42,849 nt of DNA, taken from the NCBI GenBank assembly GCA_005772765.1, contig SXIR01000159.1, positions 1-42,849 on the forward strand, given 5' to 3'. Under the pieces are notes generated by a model. It had not been told where the DNA came from. It did no database searches and worked only from the letters and a program-made list of their open reading frames with translations. Positions 23,112 through 32,134 of the stretch are shown in pieces (positions within the stretch are counted from its first letter, which is position 1; every line of letters begins with the position of its first letter). Source of the stretch: Actinomycetota bacterium. Its GTDB lineage: Bacteria > Actinomycetota > Acidimicrobiia > IMCC26256 > PALSA-610. A program made the translations under genes and the position numbers.

Positions 23112-24953
23112 GTGATCTTGATCGACGGCGCCGACCTCGTGGCCTCACGGCCAGGACGGCCGCTGTTCACCGACTTGTCGCTCACCGTTGCCGACGGCGA
23201 TCGCGTCGGCGTCGTCGGGATCAACGGTTGCGGCAAGAGCACGCTGCTCGCTGTGCTGAGCGGAGAACTCGAACCCGAGGGGGGCGTCGTTCGGCGGGGG
23301 CGCAACGCGAGAATCGGCGCGCTCCCCCAACGTCCCGTGTTGCCCCGCGGCACGGTTCGTTCGGCCGCCTGCGACGGGTTGGGTGCCGAAGCCTGGCAGG
23401 GCGAGGCGATGCTCACTCGCCTCGGCATGGGTGACATGCTCGATCGTTCCACAGAAGAACTGTCGGGGGGCCAGCACAAGCGCGTGGCACTGGCGGCGTT
23501 GCTCGCGCGGGAATGGGACGCGCTGATTCTCGACGAGCCGACAAACCATCTCGACCTCGATGCGATCGCGTACTTGGAGAGTTGGCTCGCCGATTTCGCG
23601 GGCGGGCTCGTGTTGGTCACCCACGACCGTCATGTGCTCGACCGGGTCACCACCAAGGTGCTCGAACTCGATCGCGGTCGAGGGTTTCTCCACGTGCCGG
23701 ACGAGCGATCGGGCGGTTCGGGATACGCGGCGTACCTCGCGGGACGATCCGAACGCGAGGCGCAGGCCGCGGCTGCGGAGCAAACCCGCAAGAACCTGGC
23801 CCGTCGTGAACTCGCCTGGTTGCGACGAGGGGCACCTGCACGGACCTCGAAACCGAAGGCCCGCATCGCGACGGCCACCGCGCTGGTCGAAGGACGGGCA
23901 CAGGCCGCGGCACGCGACGGCGAACTCGGTCTGGGGTTGGGCAGCAGCCGACTGGGATCCAAGGGAATCGAACTCCACAGCGTTGGGTTCGCCTGGCCCG
24001 CTGACGGCGACTCACCGGCGCGCCGAGTATTGCGGCCCTTCTCGCACGGACTCGAGCCGGGCGATCGACTCGGCATCGTGGGTGCAAACGGCGTCGGCAA
24101 GAGCACGCTGCTCGATCTGATCGCCGGACGTCGCGACCCGACCGACGGCCACGTCGAGGTCGGCCGCACAGTGAAGATCGGGTACTACGACCAGCTCGGG
24201 CGCGAGCTCGCGCTCGATCGGCGCGTGCGCGACGTCGTGGCCGGCGACCAACGCGACCCGTCGGTCGCCGACGTGAAGCTCATGCGACAGTTCTGGTTCG
24301 ACGGCGACGCGCAGTTCGCTCCGATCGGATCGCTGTCAGGCGGCGAGCGTCGTCGACTGCAGCTCTTGCTCACGCTGATCGAACAGCCGAACGTGTTGTT
24401 GCTCGACGAACCGACCACCGACCTCGACCTCGACACGTTGCGCGCCTTGGAGGACTTCCTCGACGACTGGCCCGGCATCGTCGTCGTGGTCAGCCACGAC
24501 CGCGTATTCCTCGACCGCACCGTCAGCGATGTGCTTGCGATCGACGAGCACGGCCGCGCAGCGATCGTGCCGGGCGGCGTCGGCGGATGGCTGATCCGGC
24601 GTGCGGCGGGTCCTGCGGCGCTGCCATCGCTGAGCGCGTCCACGTCAACGAAGTCGGAAACGACATCCACCTCGGCATCGGGACCATCACAACAGTCGAC
24701 GCCGACACGGGCGGTGTCGAAGAAGAGTCCGAGCACACTGCGACACCAACTCGGTCTCGCCGAGAAAACGCTTGCCAAGGCCACCGCCGAACGTGACGCC
24801 GCCCAAGACGAATTGATCGCCGCGTCAGCCGACCACGAAGCGCTCGCCCGGCTCGGTTCGAAGCTCGCCGAGCGTCAGCAACGAGTCGACGCGGCCGAGG
24901 AGCACTGGTTGTCGCTGGCCGACGAAGCCGAATCGATCGGCATCGAGTTCTGA
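23112..24953 (+). CDS. ABC-F family ATPase (translation factor / ribosome protection, Uup/EttA-like)
   Basis: A 613-residue soluble protein with two ABC ATPase domains and no membrane segments. Domain 1: Walker A GINGCGKST (36-44), signature LSGGQHKR (118-125), Walker B ALILDEPTNHLD. Then a charged linker (about residues 225-260) corresponding to the P-site tRNA interaction motif. Domain 2: GANGVGKST, LSGGERRRLQ and VLLLDEPTTDLD. A C-terminal coiled coil (about 540-610) makes it most like Uup. ABC-F proteins act on the ribosome, and some give antibiotic resistance; which applies here is not decidable. It starts with GTG just after a leaderless -10 box, which is unusual for a low-abundance resistance factor. 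Confidence 0.88.
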   Translation: MILIDGADLVASRPGRPLFTDLSLTVADGDRVGVVGINGCGKSTLLAVLSGELEPEGGVVRRGRNARIGALPQRPVLPRGTVRSAACDGLGAEAWQGEAMLTRLGMGDMLDRSTEELSGGQHKRVALAALLAREWDALILDEPTNHLDLDAIAYLESWLADFAGGLVLVTHDRHVLDRVTTKVLELDRGRGFLHVPDERSGGSGYAAYLAGRSEREAQAAAAEQTRKNLARRELAWLRRGAPARTSKPKARIATATALVEGRAQAAARDGELGLGLGSSRLGSKGIELHSVGFAWPADGDSPARRVLRPFSHGLEPGDRLGIVGANGVGKSTLLDLIAGRRDPTDGHVEVGRTVKIGYYDQLGRELALDRRVRDVVAGDQRDPSVADVKLMRQFWFDGDAQFAPIGSLSGGERRRLQLLLTLIEQPNVLLLDEPTTDLDLDTLRALEDFLDDWPGIVVVVSHDRVFLDRTVSDVLAIDEHGRAAIVPGGVGGWLIRRAAGPAALPSLSASTSTKSETTSTSASGPSQQSTPTRAVSKKSPSTLRHQLGLAEKTLAKATAERDAAQDELIAASADHEALARLGSKLAERQQRVDAAEEHWLSLADEAESIGIEF

Positions 24954-24996
24954 CTGCTGTGAACGCAACGGCGCGGTTGCCGTCCCACGGCAAGAA

Positions 24997-25031
24997 CTCG
25001 GGCCATGCATCGACCTCGGGCCATGCATCGA
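24997..25031. repeat. 17-bp tandem repeat downstream of the ABC-F gene
   Basis: CTCGGGCCATGCATCGA occurs twice with an 18-base period (24997-25013 and 25015-25031), identical in both copies. Each contains the palindrome ATGCAT. The surrounding 24954-25243 (290 bases) holds no gene I can support. The repeat may be a binding site or a slippage duplication. Confidence 0.8.
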
Positions 25032-25243
25032 TGCAGCGGCGGCAGACTGCGAAACGGCCGCGGGAGCGACAACCGACGTGTACCCTCGGCTTGCTGTTTG
25101 GTCGTGTCGCCTGAGTACGCGGAACGCAGCTCCACGTCTTGTTGGATGCGTTCCCCAGGTCGGACGGTTCAGCCGAGCGGTTCCGCGTGAACCTCGTCGC
25201 CGAAATCGATCGCGCGACTCACGTACCGAGCATCGGACGTCAC

Positions 25244-25363
25244 ATGACGAAGAAAGCCCCGCAACGTACGAACGCCAAGAAGCCCGCAAGCAAGAGCTTG
25301 AAAGAAAAGCGCCTCGACAAGAAGTCCAAGAAGGACGGCACCGACCGCGGCCTCGGTATCTGA
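25244..25363 (+). CDS. Small lysine-rich protein, 39 residues
   Basis: A 39-residue very basic protein, MTKKAPQRTNAKKPASKSLK in its first half, then a charged KRLDKKSKKDG and ending RGLGI. The frame continues upstream to 25139, but the composition changes sharply at ATG 25244 to the short Lys/Ala-rich type common in actinobacterial genomes, which may bind nucleic acid. The function is unknown. It converges with the SDR gene 62 bases away. Confidence 0.5.
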   Translation: MTKKAPQRTNAKKPASKSLKEKRLDKKSKKDGTDRGLGI

Positions 25364-25425
25364 ATCGCGCTCACGTCCGACGCACCTTCGACGTGTCGCC
25401 GGATTTGGCGTCGGAACCGCAGGGA

Positions 25426-26988
25426 CTACCAATCTGTCGGCTGGTAGTCCTTGAGAAACTGACCCCAGACGTGGACCCCGGTGTTGGCCCCAACGATGAT
25501 GGGATCGACGATTCGGGCGGCTCCATCCACAATGTCGAGCGGCGGATGAAAGCCTTGCTCGACGCGCTTGCGCTGCGCGATCTCGGCCGGGTCTTCGTCG
25601 CTGACCCACCCGGTGTCCACACTGTTCATGTGGATGCCATCGGCGTGGTAGTCGGCGGCGGAGGTCCGCGTCATCATGTTCAGCGCGGCTTTGGCCATGT
25701 TGGTATGAGGGTGGCGGGTCGTCTTGAAGCGCCGGTAGAACTGGCCTTCGACCGCTGAGACGTTCACGATGTGCTTGTCGCGGTTCGGTGTGGTGAGCAT
25801 GAGTTGTTTCAGCCGGGCGTTCAAGATGAACGGAGCGATCGCGTTGACCAATTGCGTTTCGAGGAGTTCCACCGATGGGACTTCCGCGAGCGTGAGACGC
25901 CAGGAGTTGTTGTCGCGCAGGTCGACCTGTTGCAGGTCTTGATCGAGCTGTCCTGAGGGGAAGAACGATTCGAGAAGTGAGCGTTGCTCGTCCACCGACT
26001 GCAACGCGCGCCGGTCGATCTCGGGGCGCTCGTCGCCGAGCGGATCGACTTGGCTCCACTCGGCTGCTCGGGTCAGACCCGAGGGAAGCGCTTCGGAAGA
26101 ACGCAACGACTCGTACGCGCCGAGCAAGGCGCGCGTCTGGGGGGTCGTCACCGCAGCCGCGGCGGTCTCCACGTCGATCATGTGCGCGTAGAACTCGGCC
26201 GGTCGTCGCACCGTCTGACATGCGTTGTTGACGATGAAGTCCAAGCGGCGGTGCGTGTCGTTCAGATGCTGGCAGAACGCGTCGACGCTGGGCGTATGGC
26301 GCAAGTCGAGTCCGTAGATCTCGAGCCGGTCGGACCAATCATCGAAGTCGATCTCGGCTGCGTACCGACACGCAGCGTCGCGCGGGAATCTCGTCGTGAC
26401 GACAAGGTGCGCGCCAGATCGCAGCAGCTTGATTCCGGCTTGGTAACCGATCTTGACGCGACCGCCGGTGAGCAGCGCGACCTTGCCGCGCAGGTCCGCG
26501 GTTTCGGTGCGCTTCGTGTAGTTGAAGTCGGCACACGCCCCACACATCTGATCGTAGAAGTGGTGCACGTCCGTGAAGTGCGCCTTGCAGACGTAGCAAT
26601 GCTGCGGTGTCGTGACTTCACCGGCGCGATCATCGAGGTCGACCGCTTCGTCGGACGAAGCCGCCGCGGCGCTCGCGAGCGCGGGCGGCGGCGGCGGATT
26701 CGGAGTGGTGTAGACGGGCTTCGACCGCAGCGAGCGGATTCCCGTCGTGTCGAGAACCTGCTCGTCACGCTCGCGCTTTTCGGCCTTCGCCCGGCGTAGC
26801 TTCGCGCGAGTGCGCTGGCGGCGTTCGACGGGATCGGGACAGAAAATGTCCCCAGCAGCGTTGACGAGCCGAGCGCGCTGTTCGACCGAGAGTTCTGCGA
26901 GCAGACCCGGATCCGCCGCGATCGCTTCGAGTTCCGCGGCCAAGGCGAGCAGTTGATCGATCGATCGGGCGTCGCGCGGGCTGCTCAT
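25426..26988 (-). CDS. SDR-fold oxidoreductase with N-terminal zinc-ribbon-like region
   Basis: A 520-residue protein. Residues 1-80 are helical and charged, 95-125 a Pro/Ala-rich linker, and 131-152 carry two CxxC pairs (HCYVC and MCGAC) that could bind zinc. From about residue 165 an SDR Rossmann fold follows: LLTGGRVKIGYQAG (174-187), DFIVNNACQ (250-258), the serine in VNVSAVEGQ (S411) and the lysine in HTNMAKAALN (K433). The position four before the lysine is Thr429, where SDRs have catalytic Tyr. About 140 extra residues sit between the NNA motif and the serine. The start has a TACATT box eight bases upstream. It is divergent from the STAND cyclase gene. Confidence 0.78.
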   Translation of the reverse strand: MSSPRDARSIDQLLALAAELEAIAADPGLLAELSVEQRARLVNAAGDIFCPDPVERRQRTRAKLRRAKAEKRERDEQVLDTTGIRSLRSKPVYTTPNPPPPPALASAAAASSDEAVDLDDRAGEVTTPQHCYVCKAHFTDVHHFYDQMCGACADFNYTKRTETADLRGKVALLTGGRVKIGYQAGIKLLRSGAHLVVTTRFPRDAACRYAAEIDFDDWSDRLEIYGLDLRHTPSVDAFCQHLNDTHRRLDFIVNNACQTVRRPAEFYAHMIDVETAAAAVTTPQTRALLGAYESLRSSEALPSGLTRAAEWSQVDPLGDERPEIDRRALQSVDEQRSLLESFFPSGQLDQDLQQVDLRDNNSWRLTLAEVPSVELLETQLVNAIAPFILNARLKQLMLTTPNRDKHIVNVSAVEGQFYRRFKTTRHPHTNMAKAALNMMTRTSAADYHADGIHMNSVDTGWVSDEDPAEIAQRKRVEQGFHPPLDIVDGAARIVDPIIVGANTGVHVWGQFLKDYQPTDW

Positions 26989-26996
26989 CGCAGCCG

Positions 26997-27002
26997 AATG
27001 TA
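26997..27002 (-). promoter_or_regulatory. Possible -10 box (leaderless) of the zinc-ribbon SDR gene
   Basis: Read on the minus strand, TACATT eight bases before ATG 26988, with no Shine-Dalgarno. It lies in the 130-base gap shared with the divergent STAND cyclase gene. Confidence 0.4.
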
Positions 27003-27118
27003 AACGGTCTCCGATCGGCGGAACTCATCGCAGCGAACGGAGCCACCAGGCGAAGCACTGGATCCGTACACTGCATTGCGGATACGCGGGGGGTTCGCGC
27101 GTCGATCGAGGAGTCGTC

Positions 27119-30100
27119 TTGTCGCAACGCACGACGGTCACCATCGCATTCTGCGATCTCGTTGGATCAACTGAGTTACTGAATCGCATCGGCGAAGCAC
27201 TCAACGACGAACTTCGTCGAGACCTGTTCGCGGCGCTCCGCGCGCCGCTGACGGCCTTCGGTGGCGAGGAGACCAAAACGCAGGGCGATGGGCTGATGGC
27301 TGCGTTCCGAGGAAGACCGTCCGACGCAGTGGCCTGCGCGATTGCGTGGCAGCACGCGACGGTTGCACTCGCACGACGCGACCCTTCGCTCCGGTTGGCC
27401 CTGCGCGTGGGCTTGTCGACGGGCGAGGCCACGCACGAGGAACACGACTGGTTCGGCACCCCCGTCGTGGAGGCCGCTCGGCTGTGCACCGCTGCGGCGG
27501 CGAGCCAGATTCTCGTCTCCGAATCCGTCCGCCTCGTCGTCGGCGATGAAACCGGCCTCGGATTCGGCTCGGTCGGCGCGCTCGAACTCAAGGGATTTCC
27601 CGATCGACGTGCGGCCTACGCCGTCGAATGGGTTGCCAACGTACGGACCGTCGTGCCGCGACCTCCGGGGCTCGACATCGTCGGTGCGACGCCGTTCGCA
27701 GGACGGCGAGCCGAGTACGCCGCGTTCGAGGCCGCGCTCGCCGCGACCGACTCGACGGGTTCGCGCACCGTCCTCGTTGCCGGTCCAGCTGGCATCGGCA
27801 AGACGAGGTTGGTCGCCGAGGTGCTGGCCAGCAGCGAACGCAACGTGCTTTCCGGGCGATGGAGCGGCCTCAGCGTGCACCAGGGCGGCGCCGAAGCGCT
27901 CCGTTGGTACACCGTTGCCGCCCCTACCGAGGCACTCCGCGAAGTTCTTGGCGCGGACGCGATGACACTCGCGACCGCTGTCCCCTCGATTGCGCTGCGT
28001 CTTCCGGAACTTGATGCGCCGCCGAGCGCGCCGATCAGCGTCGAGGACATGAACGATGCGTTCGTTCGCGCGTTCGGGCGCATCGCGGCGGCCGCACCCA
28101 CAGTCGTCGTGTTCGAAGATCTCCATGCTGCATCGGCGGCAGGCCTCGTGTTGTTCCTCGAACTCGCTACCTCGCGCGATCTGGACGGGTTGCTGGTCGT
28201 CGGCACGTTTCGGACCGACGAACGCGGGGGCGTGCCGCGCCCCCTGGCCGTCGTGTTGGAAAAGCTCGCCGACGCACCTGGCGTTCGCCGTCTGGACCTC
28301 CCGTCACTCGAGATCGCGGACGTCGCCGCCATGGCGGTCGGCGTGGAGATCGACGCGTCCACGGTGCACGCGGCCACGGGCGGCAACCCGGCGCGGATCG
28401 TCGAAACGCTCCGTCACCTTGCGACCAGCGACGATCCCGACGCGGCGCTGTCGCTCGCGCTTCCGTTCAAGGGTCTCGTGGCGTTCGGAGCCGATGACGC
28501 GTCCTTGTTCTTCGGACGCGACGACGCCGTCGCAGCCTTGCTCGGACGACTTGCCAACGACCGTCTCATTGCAATCGTCGGTACGTCGGGGAGCGGCAAG
28601 TCGTCGCTCGCCCGGGCTGGGGTGGCTCCGGCAGTGAGCGCAGGACGACTCGCGGGTCGATGGTCGACCTGTGTGATGACTCCTGGCTCTCACCCCCTTG
28701 CGGCCTTGGCGTCGGTGCCGCGTTGCGCGCCGGGCGATTCGTTGCTGGTGATCGTGGACCAGCTCGAAGAATGCGTCACACGATGTCATGATGCGGTCGA
28801 ACGCGCGCAGTTCCTCGACACCCTGGTTCGACTGATCGCCGATCCCGAGCGCAACGTGCGCGTCCTGGCGACCGTACGCGCCGACCTCCTCGGCGACGTG
28901 GCGGTTGCATCTTCACGATTCGCTGCCGCGGTCGAATCCGGGACGTTCTTTCTCGGCCCGATGAGTGAGATCGAACTCCGTGCGGCCGTTGCCGGACCAG
29001 CCGAGGTCGCCGGGCTACGGCTCGAACCGGGTTTCGTCGATGTCGTCGTCGCAGATGTCCTCGGCCAGCCCGGCGCGCTCCCGCTGCTGTCGCACGCGTT
29101 GCTCGAGACCTGGAAGCGGCGCCGTGGCCCGACGATGACCGTCGAGCACTACCGCGAGGCCGGTGGAGCTCGGGGCGCGATCGCACGCTCCGCCGACGCC
29201 GCCTTCGAAGCTCTCGATGGGCCAAGCCAGGGCATCACGCGCGAGCTGTTCCTCCGGTTGACCGAGTTGGGCGACGGCGCGGGGGTCGAGGACGCACGCC
29301 GTCGGGTCGACCAATCCGAAGCTGCAACCCTCGGGCCGTCAACCACCGTCGACGCCGTGGTCGAAACGCTCGCGGCAGCTCGACTCGTGACCGTCGATGA
29401 TCACGGCATCGACGTTGCCCATGAGGCGCTGATCCGTGAGTGGCCGAGGTTGCGCGGCTGGCTCGACGACAGTCGTGACGAGTTGCGCCTCGAGCGCGAA
29501 CTCCTGCGTCGTGCCGACGACTGGGATCGTTTGGGCAGGCCCGAGTCGGAGTTGTTACGCGGGGCACGACTCGAACGGACGATCGAGGCGAGTTCTTCTC
29601 GCTCGCTCCCGACGGTCGCCGCCGCGTACCTCAGTGAGGGCCGGGCGCTACGCGACCGCGAGAGCGCGGATGCGGCCCGACGGGTTCGGCGGCTCCGTAC
29701 TGCGTTGGCAAGCGCGTTGGTGCTGGCGCTCATTGCGACCGTCGCGGGTGTCGCTGCGTTCGGGCAGGGGCGGCGCGCCGACGATCGCGCGCGCGACGCG
29801 GCAGTGCAGGCCGATCGCGCCGCGACCCAGGCGGAACTGGCCGGCGTACGGCGGGCGTCGGCGGAAGCCATCGCGGCCGCCGACGCGAACTTGCAGGTTG
29901 CGCTACCGCTCGCGGCCGAGACGTGGGCGATCGACGATCGATTCGAGACCCGCGACGCGTTGCTTTCGGTTCTGCACGCCGATCCCGCGTTCGTCGGGTT
30001 CTTGCCCGGCCCGCCCGGCGGCTACCGGTCGGGCACGGTGTCGGCAGACGGCACGGTCGGAGCATTCGCGCACGCTGGCGGAATCGACCTGTGGAATCTC

Positions 30101-31942
30101 GACCAACGAACACTCACCACACAGCTCGATGCCCCGGACACAACGCTTGTCGAGTTTCTCCCCGACGGTCGGCTCGCGGCTGCAACCGCGGCGGGCGTCG
30201 AGATCTGGGAGCCGACCACCGCGCAATCCATCATGGTCATCGCCGAGGAGGCGGTCGCTCTGGCACCGCTCACGACGGGGCTCGCGATCGGTGGACCCAA
30301 CGGGTCGCTCGTGCTCGTCGATGGTGATGGGGTCGAGCAAGCGCGCGCCACGACCGGAGCCAACGCCACCTTCGTCGCCTCGGACGGAGCGTCGTTGCTG
30401 GTCGCGACGGGTCAACGCGAACCCCTCGGTGAGGTCGATGCCCCGTTGCGTTCAGGCGATACCTACGTCGAGACTCGCGATCCCGTCACGCTCGATGTCG
30501 TGCAGTCGACGGTCTCGCTGACGAGCGCAGAGGTGACCGATCTGGAGTTGTCGCCCGGTGGTCGAACCGTTGGCGTCGGCACGTCGACGTCAACGTCTGC
30601 CAGTTTCATCGACCTCACCGGCAAGCCCCTTTCCGTGTCCGATTCGATCGCGGGAATCGTTGCGGGCGATGCGAGTCGCGTGGAGTTCGTGGATGCGACG
30701 ACCGCGCTGGTTGGAGGCGTCACCGGCCGTGTCCGCGTCGCGACATCCGGCGACGAACAACTGGAGTTGCAGAGCCAAGTCGGTTCGGTGACCGACTTGG
30801 TCGTGTCGCCCGATGGTTCCACCGCATGGGCGCTCGGGTCCGGAGCGATGGGTTGGTCACTCGACATAGCCCGTTCGGCGGTCCGCCCATCGGACGACGC
30901 AGCCGTCATGCCGATCGCGATCAGCCCGGACGGGCGCTACGTGCTTGCTTCCGAGGATCGGATGACAATCAGCGCGCTCCCGCCCCCGGTCAGCGACCCC
31001 AACGAACCGCAGGTCGGCTCGGCCGCGTCGGTCGCTCGGATGATCCACGTGCTCGATGCCGTGACGCTCGAATCCGTCATCGAACCTGTCGTCGGAGTCC
31101 CCATCGGCTTCATAGCGGATTCGCGTCGCATCCTGGTGACCACCGATCTCGTGGTCGCCCAGATCTTGGATCTCGATTCGGGGTCGCTCACGACGCTTCC
31201 GGTGATTCCGACCTTTGGGCTCGACGCGCCGTGGCCGGTCGCTCCTGATGGGCTTCGCCTGGCCCACGCTCAGCCCGACAACAGCGTGTCAATTCTGGAT
31301 CCACGCGATGGCGTCGAAGTCGAGTCGGGCCTCGGTCGATCCGATGTCGGCGCGCCAACCTCGGTGGCATACGGGTCTGCGGAAACCATCGCGATCGCCT
31401 ATCCGGAGACGTCGACGGAACCCGCCTCGGTCGTGGTGCACCGTGGTGACGACCAGACCGTCGTCGAGATCGAGGGATCGATCGTCACGGCCTTGGCCGT
31501 CACGTCTGCAGGAGAACAGCTTGCGGTTGGTCTGGTCGACGGGTCGATCCGGCTGTACGACGTCGAGCGTGCGGCGGTCGACGGGACGGCGCTCGTCGGT
31601 CACACCGGTCGCGTGCGCAGCGTCGAGTTTCATTCCGACGGCGGCCAGCTCGTCTCGACCGCAACCGACGGCACCGCCCGCGTGTTCGACATCGAGTCGC
31701 GTCGGACGCTGGGTGAACCGTTCTCCGCATCGGTTGATCCCGGCGTGGTCTACGACGACAGCGGCGAGTTTCTCCTCCTCAGTACGTCGCACGGACCGGA
31801 TCGGGTCGACCTCGATCCGGAGCGAGCCGCCACACGCGCCTGCGAGCTCGCCGGGGCGAACCTCTCGGTCGAGGCCTGGACCTTGTACTTGCCGGATCGC
31901 ACGCCCGCGAAGACGTGCCCGCAATATCCCTTGCTCGAATAA
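27119..31942 (+). CDS. Class III nucleotide cyclase fused to STAND NTPase, transmembrane helix and beta-propeller
   Basis: A 1607-residue signalling protein. Residues 1-175 are a class III cyclase domain (FCDLVGSTELL with metal Asp13, KTQGDGLMAAF with Lys53 and Asp57, LRVGLSTGEA, DWFGTPVVEAARL with Asp110 and Arg121). The usual Asn before AAR is replaced (VVEAAR), as often seen in this cyclase-STAND subgroup. Residues about 190-450 are a first NTPase (GPAGIGKT, 222-229). Residues about 475-800 are a second, nSTAND1-like NTPase (VGTSGSGKSS near 488, LLVIVDQLEE near 542). One transmembrane helix lies near 860-880, then a repetitive beta-propeller from about 960 to the end, probably outside the cell or periplasmic. 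TTG 27119 is chosen because GAGGAG lies five bases before it. Probable sensor with cyclic-nucleotide output; the ligand is unknown. Confidence 0.85.
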   Translation: MSQRTTVTIAFCDLVGSTELLNRIGEALNDELRRDLFAALRAPLTAFGGEETKTQGDGLMAAFRGRPSDAVACAIAWQHATVALARRDPSLRLALRVGLSTGEATHEEHDWFGTPVVEAARLCTAAAASQILVSESVRLVVGDETGLGFGSVGALELKGFPDRRAAYAVEWVANVRTVVPRPPGLDIVGATPFAGRRAEYAAFEAALAATDSTGSRTVLVAGPAGIGKTRLVAEVLASSERNVLSGRWSGLSVHQGGAEALRWYTVAAPTEALREVLGADAMTLATAVPSIALRLPELDAPPSAPISVEDMNDAFVRAFGRIAAAAPTVVVFEDLHAASAAGLVLFLELATSRDLDGLLVVGTFRTDERGGVPRPLAVVLEKLADAPGVRRLDLPSLEIADVAAMAVGVEIDASTVHAATGGNPARIVETLRHLATSDDPDAALSLALPFKGLVAFGADDASLFFGRDDAVAALLGRLANDRLIAIVGTSGSGKSSLARAGVAPAVSAGRLAGRWSTCVMTPGSHPLAALASVPRCAPGDSLLVIVDQLEECVTRCHDAVERAQFLDTLVRLIADPERNVRVLATVRADLLGDVAVASSRFAAAVESGTFFLGPMSEIELRAAVAGPAEVAGLRLEPGFVDVVVADVLGQPGALPLLSHALLETWKRRRGPTMTVEHYREAGGARGAIARSADAAFEALDGPSQGITRELFLRLTELGDGAGVEDARRRVDQSEAATLGPSTTVDAVVETLAAARLVTVDDHGIDVAHEALIREWPRLRGWLDDSRDELRLERELLRRADDWDRLGRPESELLRGARLERTIEASSSRSLPTVAAAYLSEGRALRDRESADAARRVRRLRTALASALVLALIATVAGVAAFGQGRRADDRARDAAVQADRAATQAELAGVRRASAEAIAAADANLQVALPLAAETWAIDDRFETRDALLSVLHADPAFVGFLPGPPGGYRSGTVSADGTVGAFAHAGGIDLWNLDQRTLTTQLDAPDTTLVEFLPDGRLAAATAAGVEIWEPTTAQSIMVIAEEAVALAPLTTGLAIGGPNGSLVLVDGDGVEQARATTGANATFVASDGASLLVATGQREPLGEVDAPLRSGDTYVETRDPVTLDVVQSTVSLTSAEVTDLELSPGGRTVGVGTSTSTSASFIDLTGKPLSVSDSIAGIVAGDASRVEFVDATTALVGGVTGRVRVATSGDEQLELQSQVGSVTDLVVSPDGSTAWALGSGAMGWSLDIARSAVRPSDDAAVMPIAISPDGRYVLASEDRMTISALPPPVSDPNEPQVGSAASVARMIHVLDAVTLESVIEPVVGVPIGFIADSRRILVTTDLVVAQILDLDSGSLTTLPVIPTFGLDAPWPVAPDGLRLAHAQPDNSVSILDPRDGVEVESGLGRSDVGAPTSVAYGSAETIAIAYPETSTEPASVVVHRGDDQTVVEIEGSIVTALAVTSAGEQLAVGLVDGSIRLYDVERAAVDGTALVGHTGRVRSVEFHSDGGQLVSTATDGTARVFDIESRRTLGEPFSASVDPGVVYDDSGEFLLLSTSHGPDRVDLDPERAATRACELAGANLSVEAWTLYLPDRTPAKTCPQYPLLE

Positions 31943-32134
31943 GCGGCGAAGCGCCCATCTGCCCGCGTCGGGCGATCAGCGCGTATGCCGTCGCTTTGCG
32001 AGCGAGTGACGCAGTGACCGCGGCGCGGGCGACAGCCCGACGCAGTCGCTCGTCGATACGAATCCCGGCGCCCGCTCTCGCCGTTGCGTTCCGTGTACGA
32101 CGCGCAGCAAACGTCGGCATGGTGCAATAGGGGC

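Noticed and set aside
31915-32130. Small frames on both strands between the STAND gene and the LLM gene
   Set aside because: Both frames have Arg/Ala-rich composition, overlap each other and lack ribosome sites or recognisable motifs.
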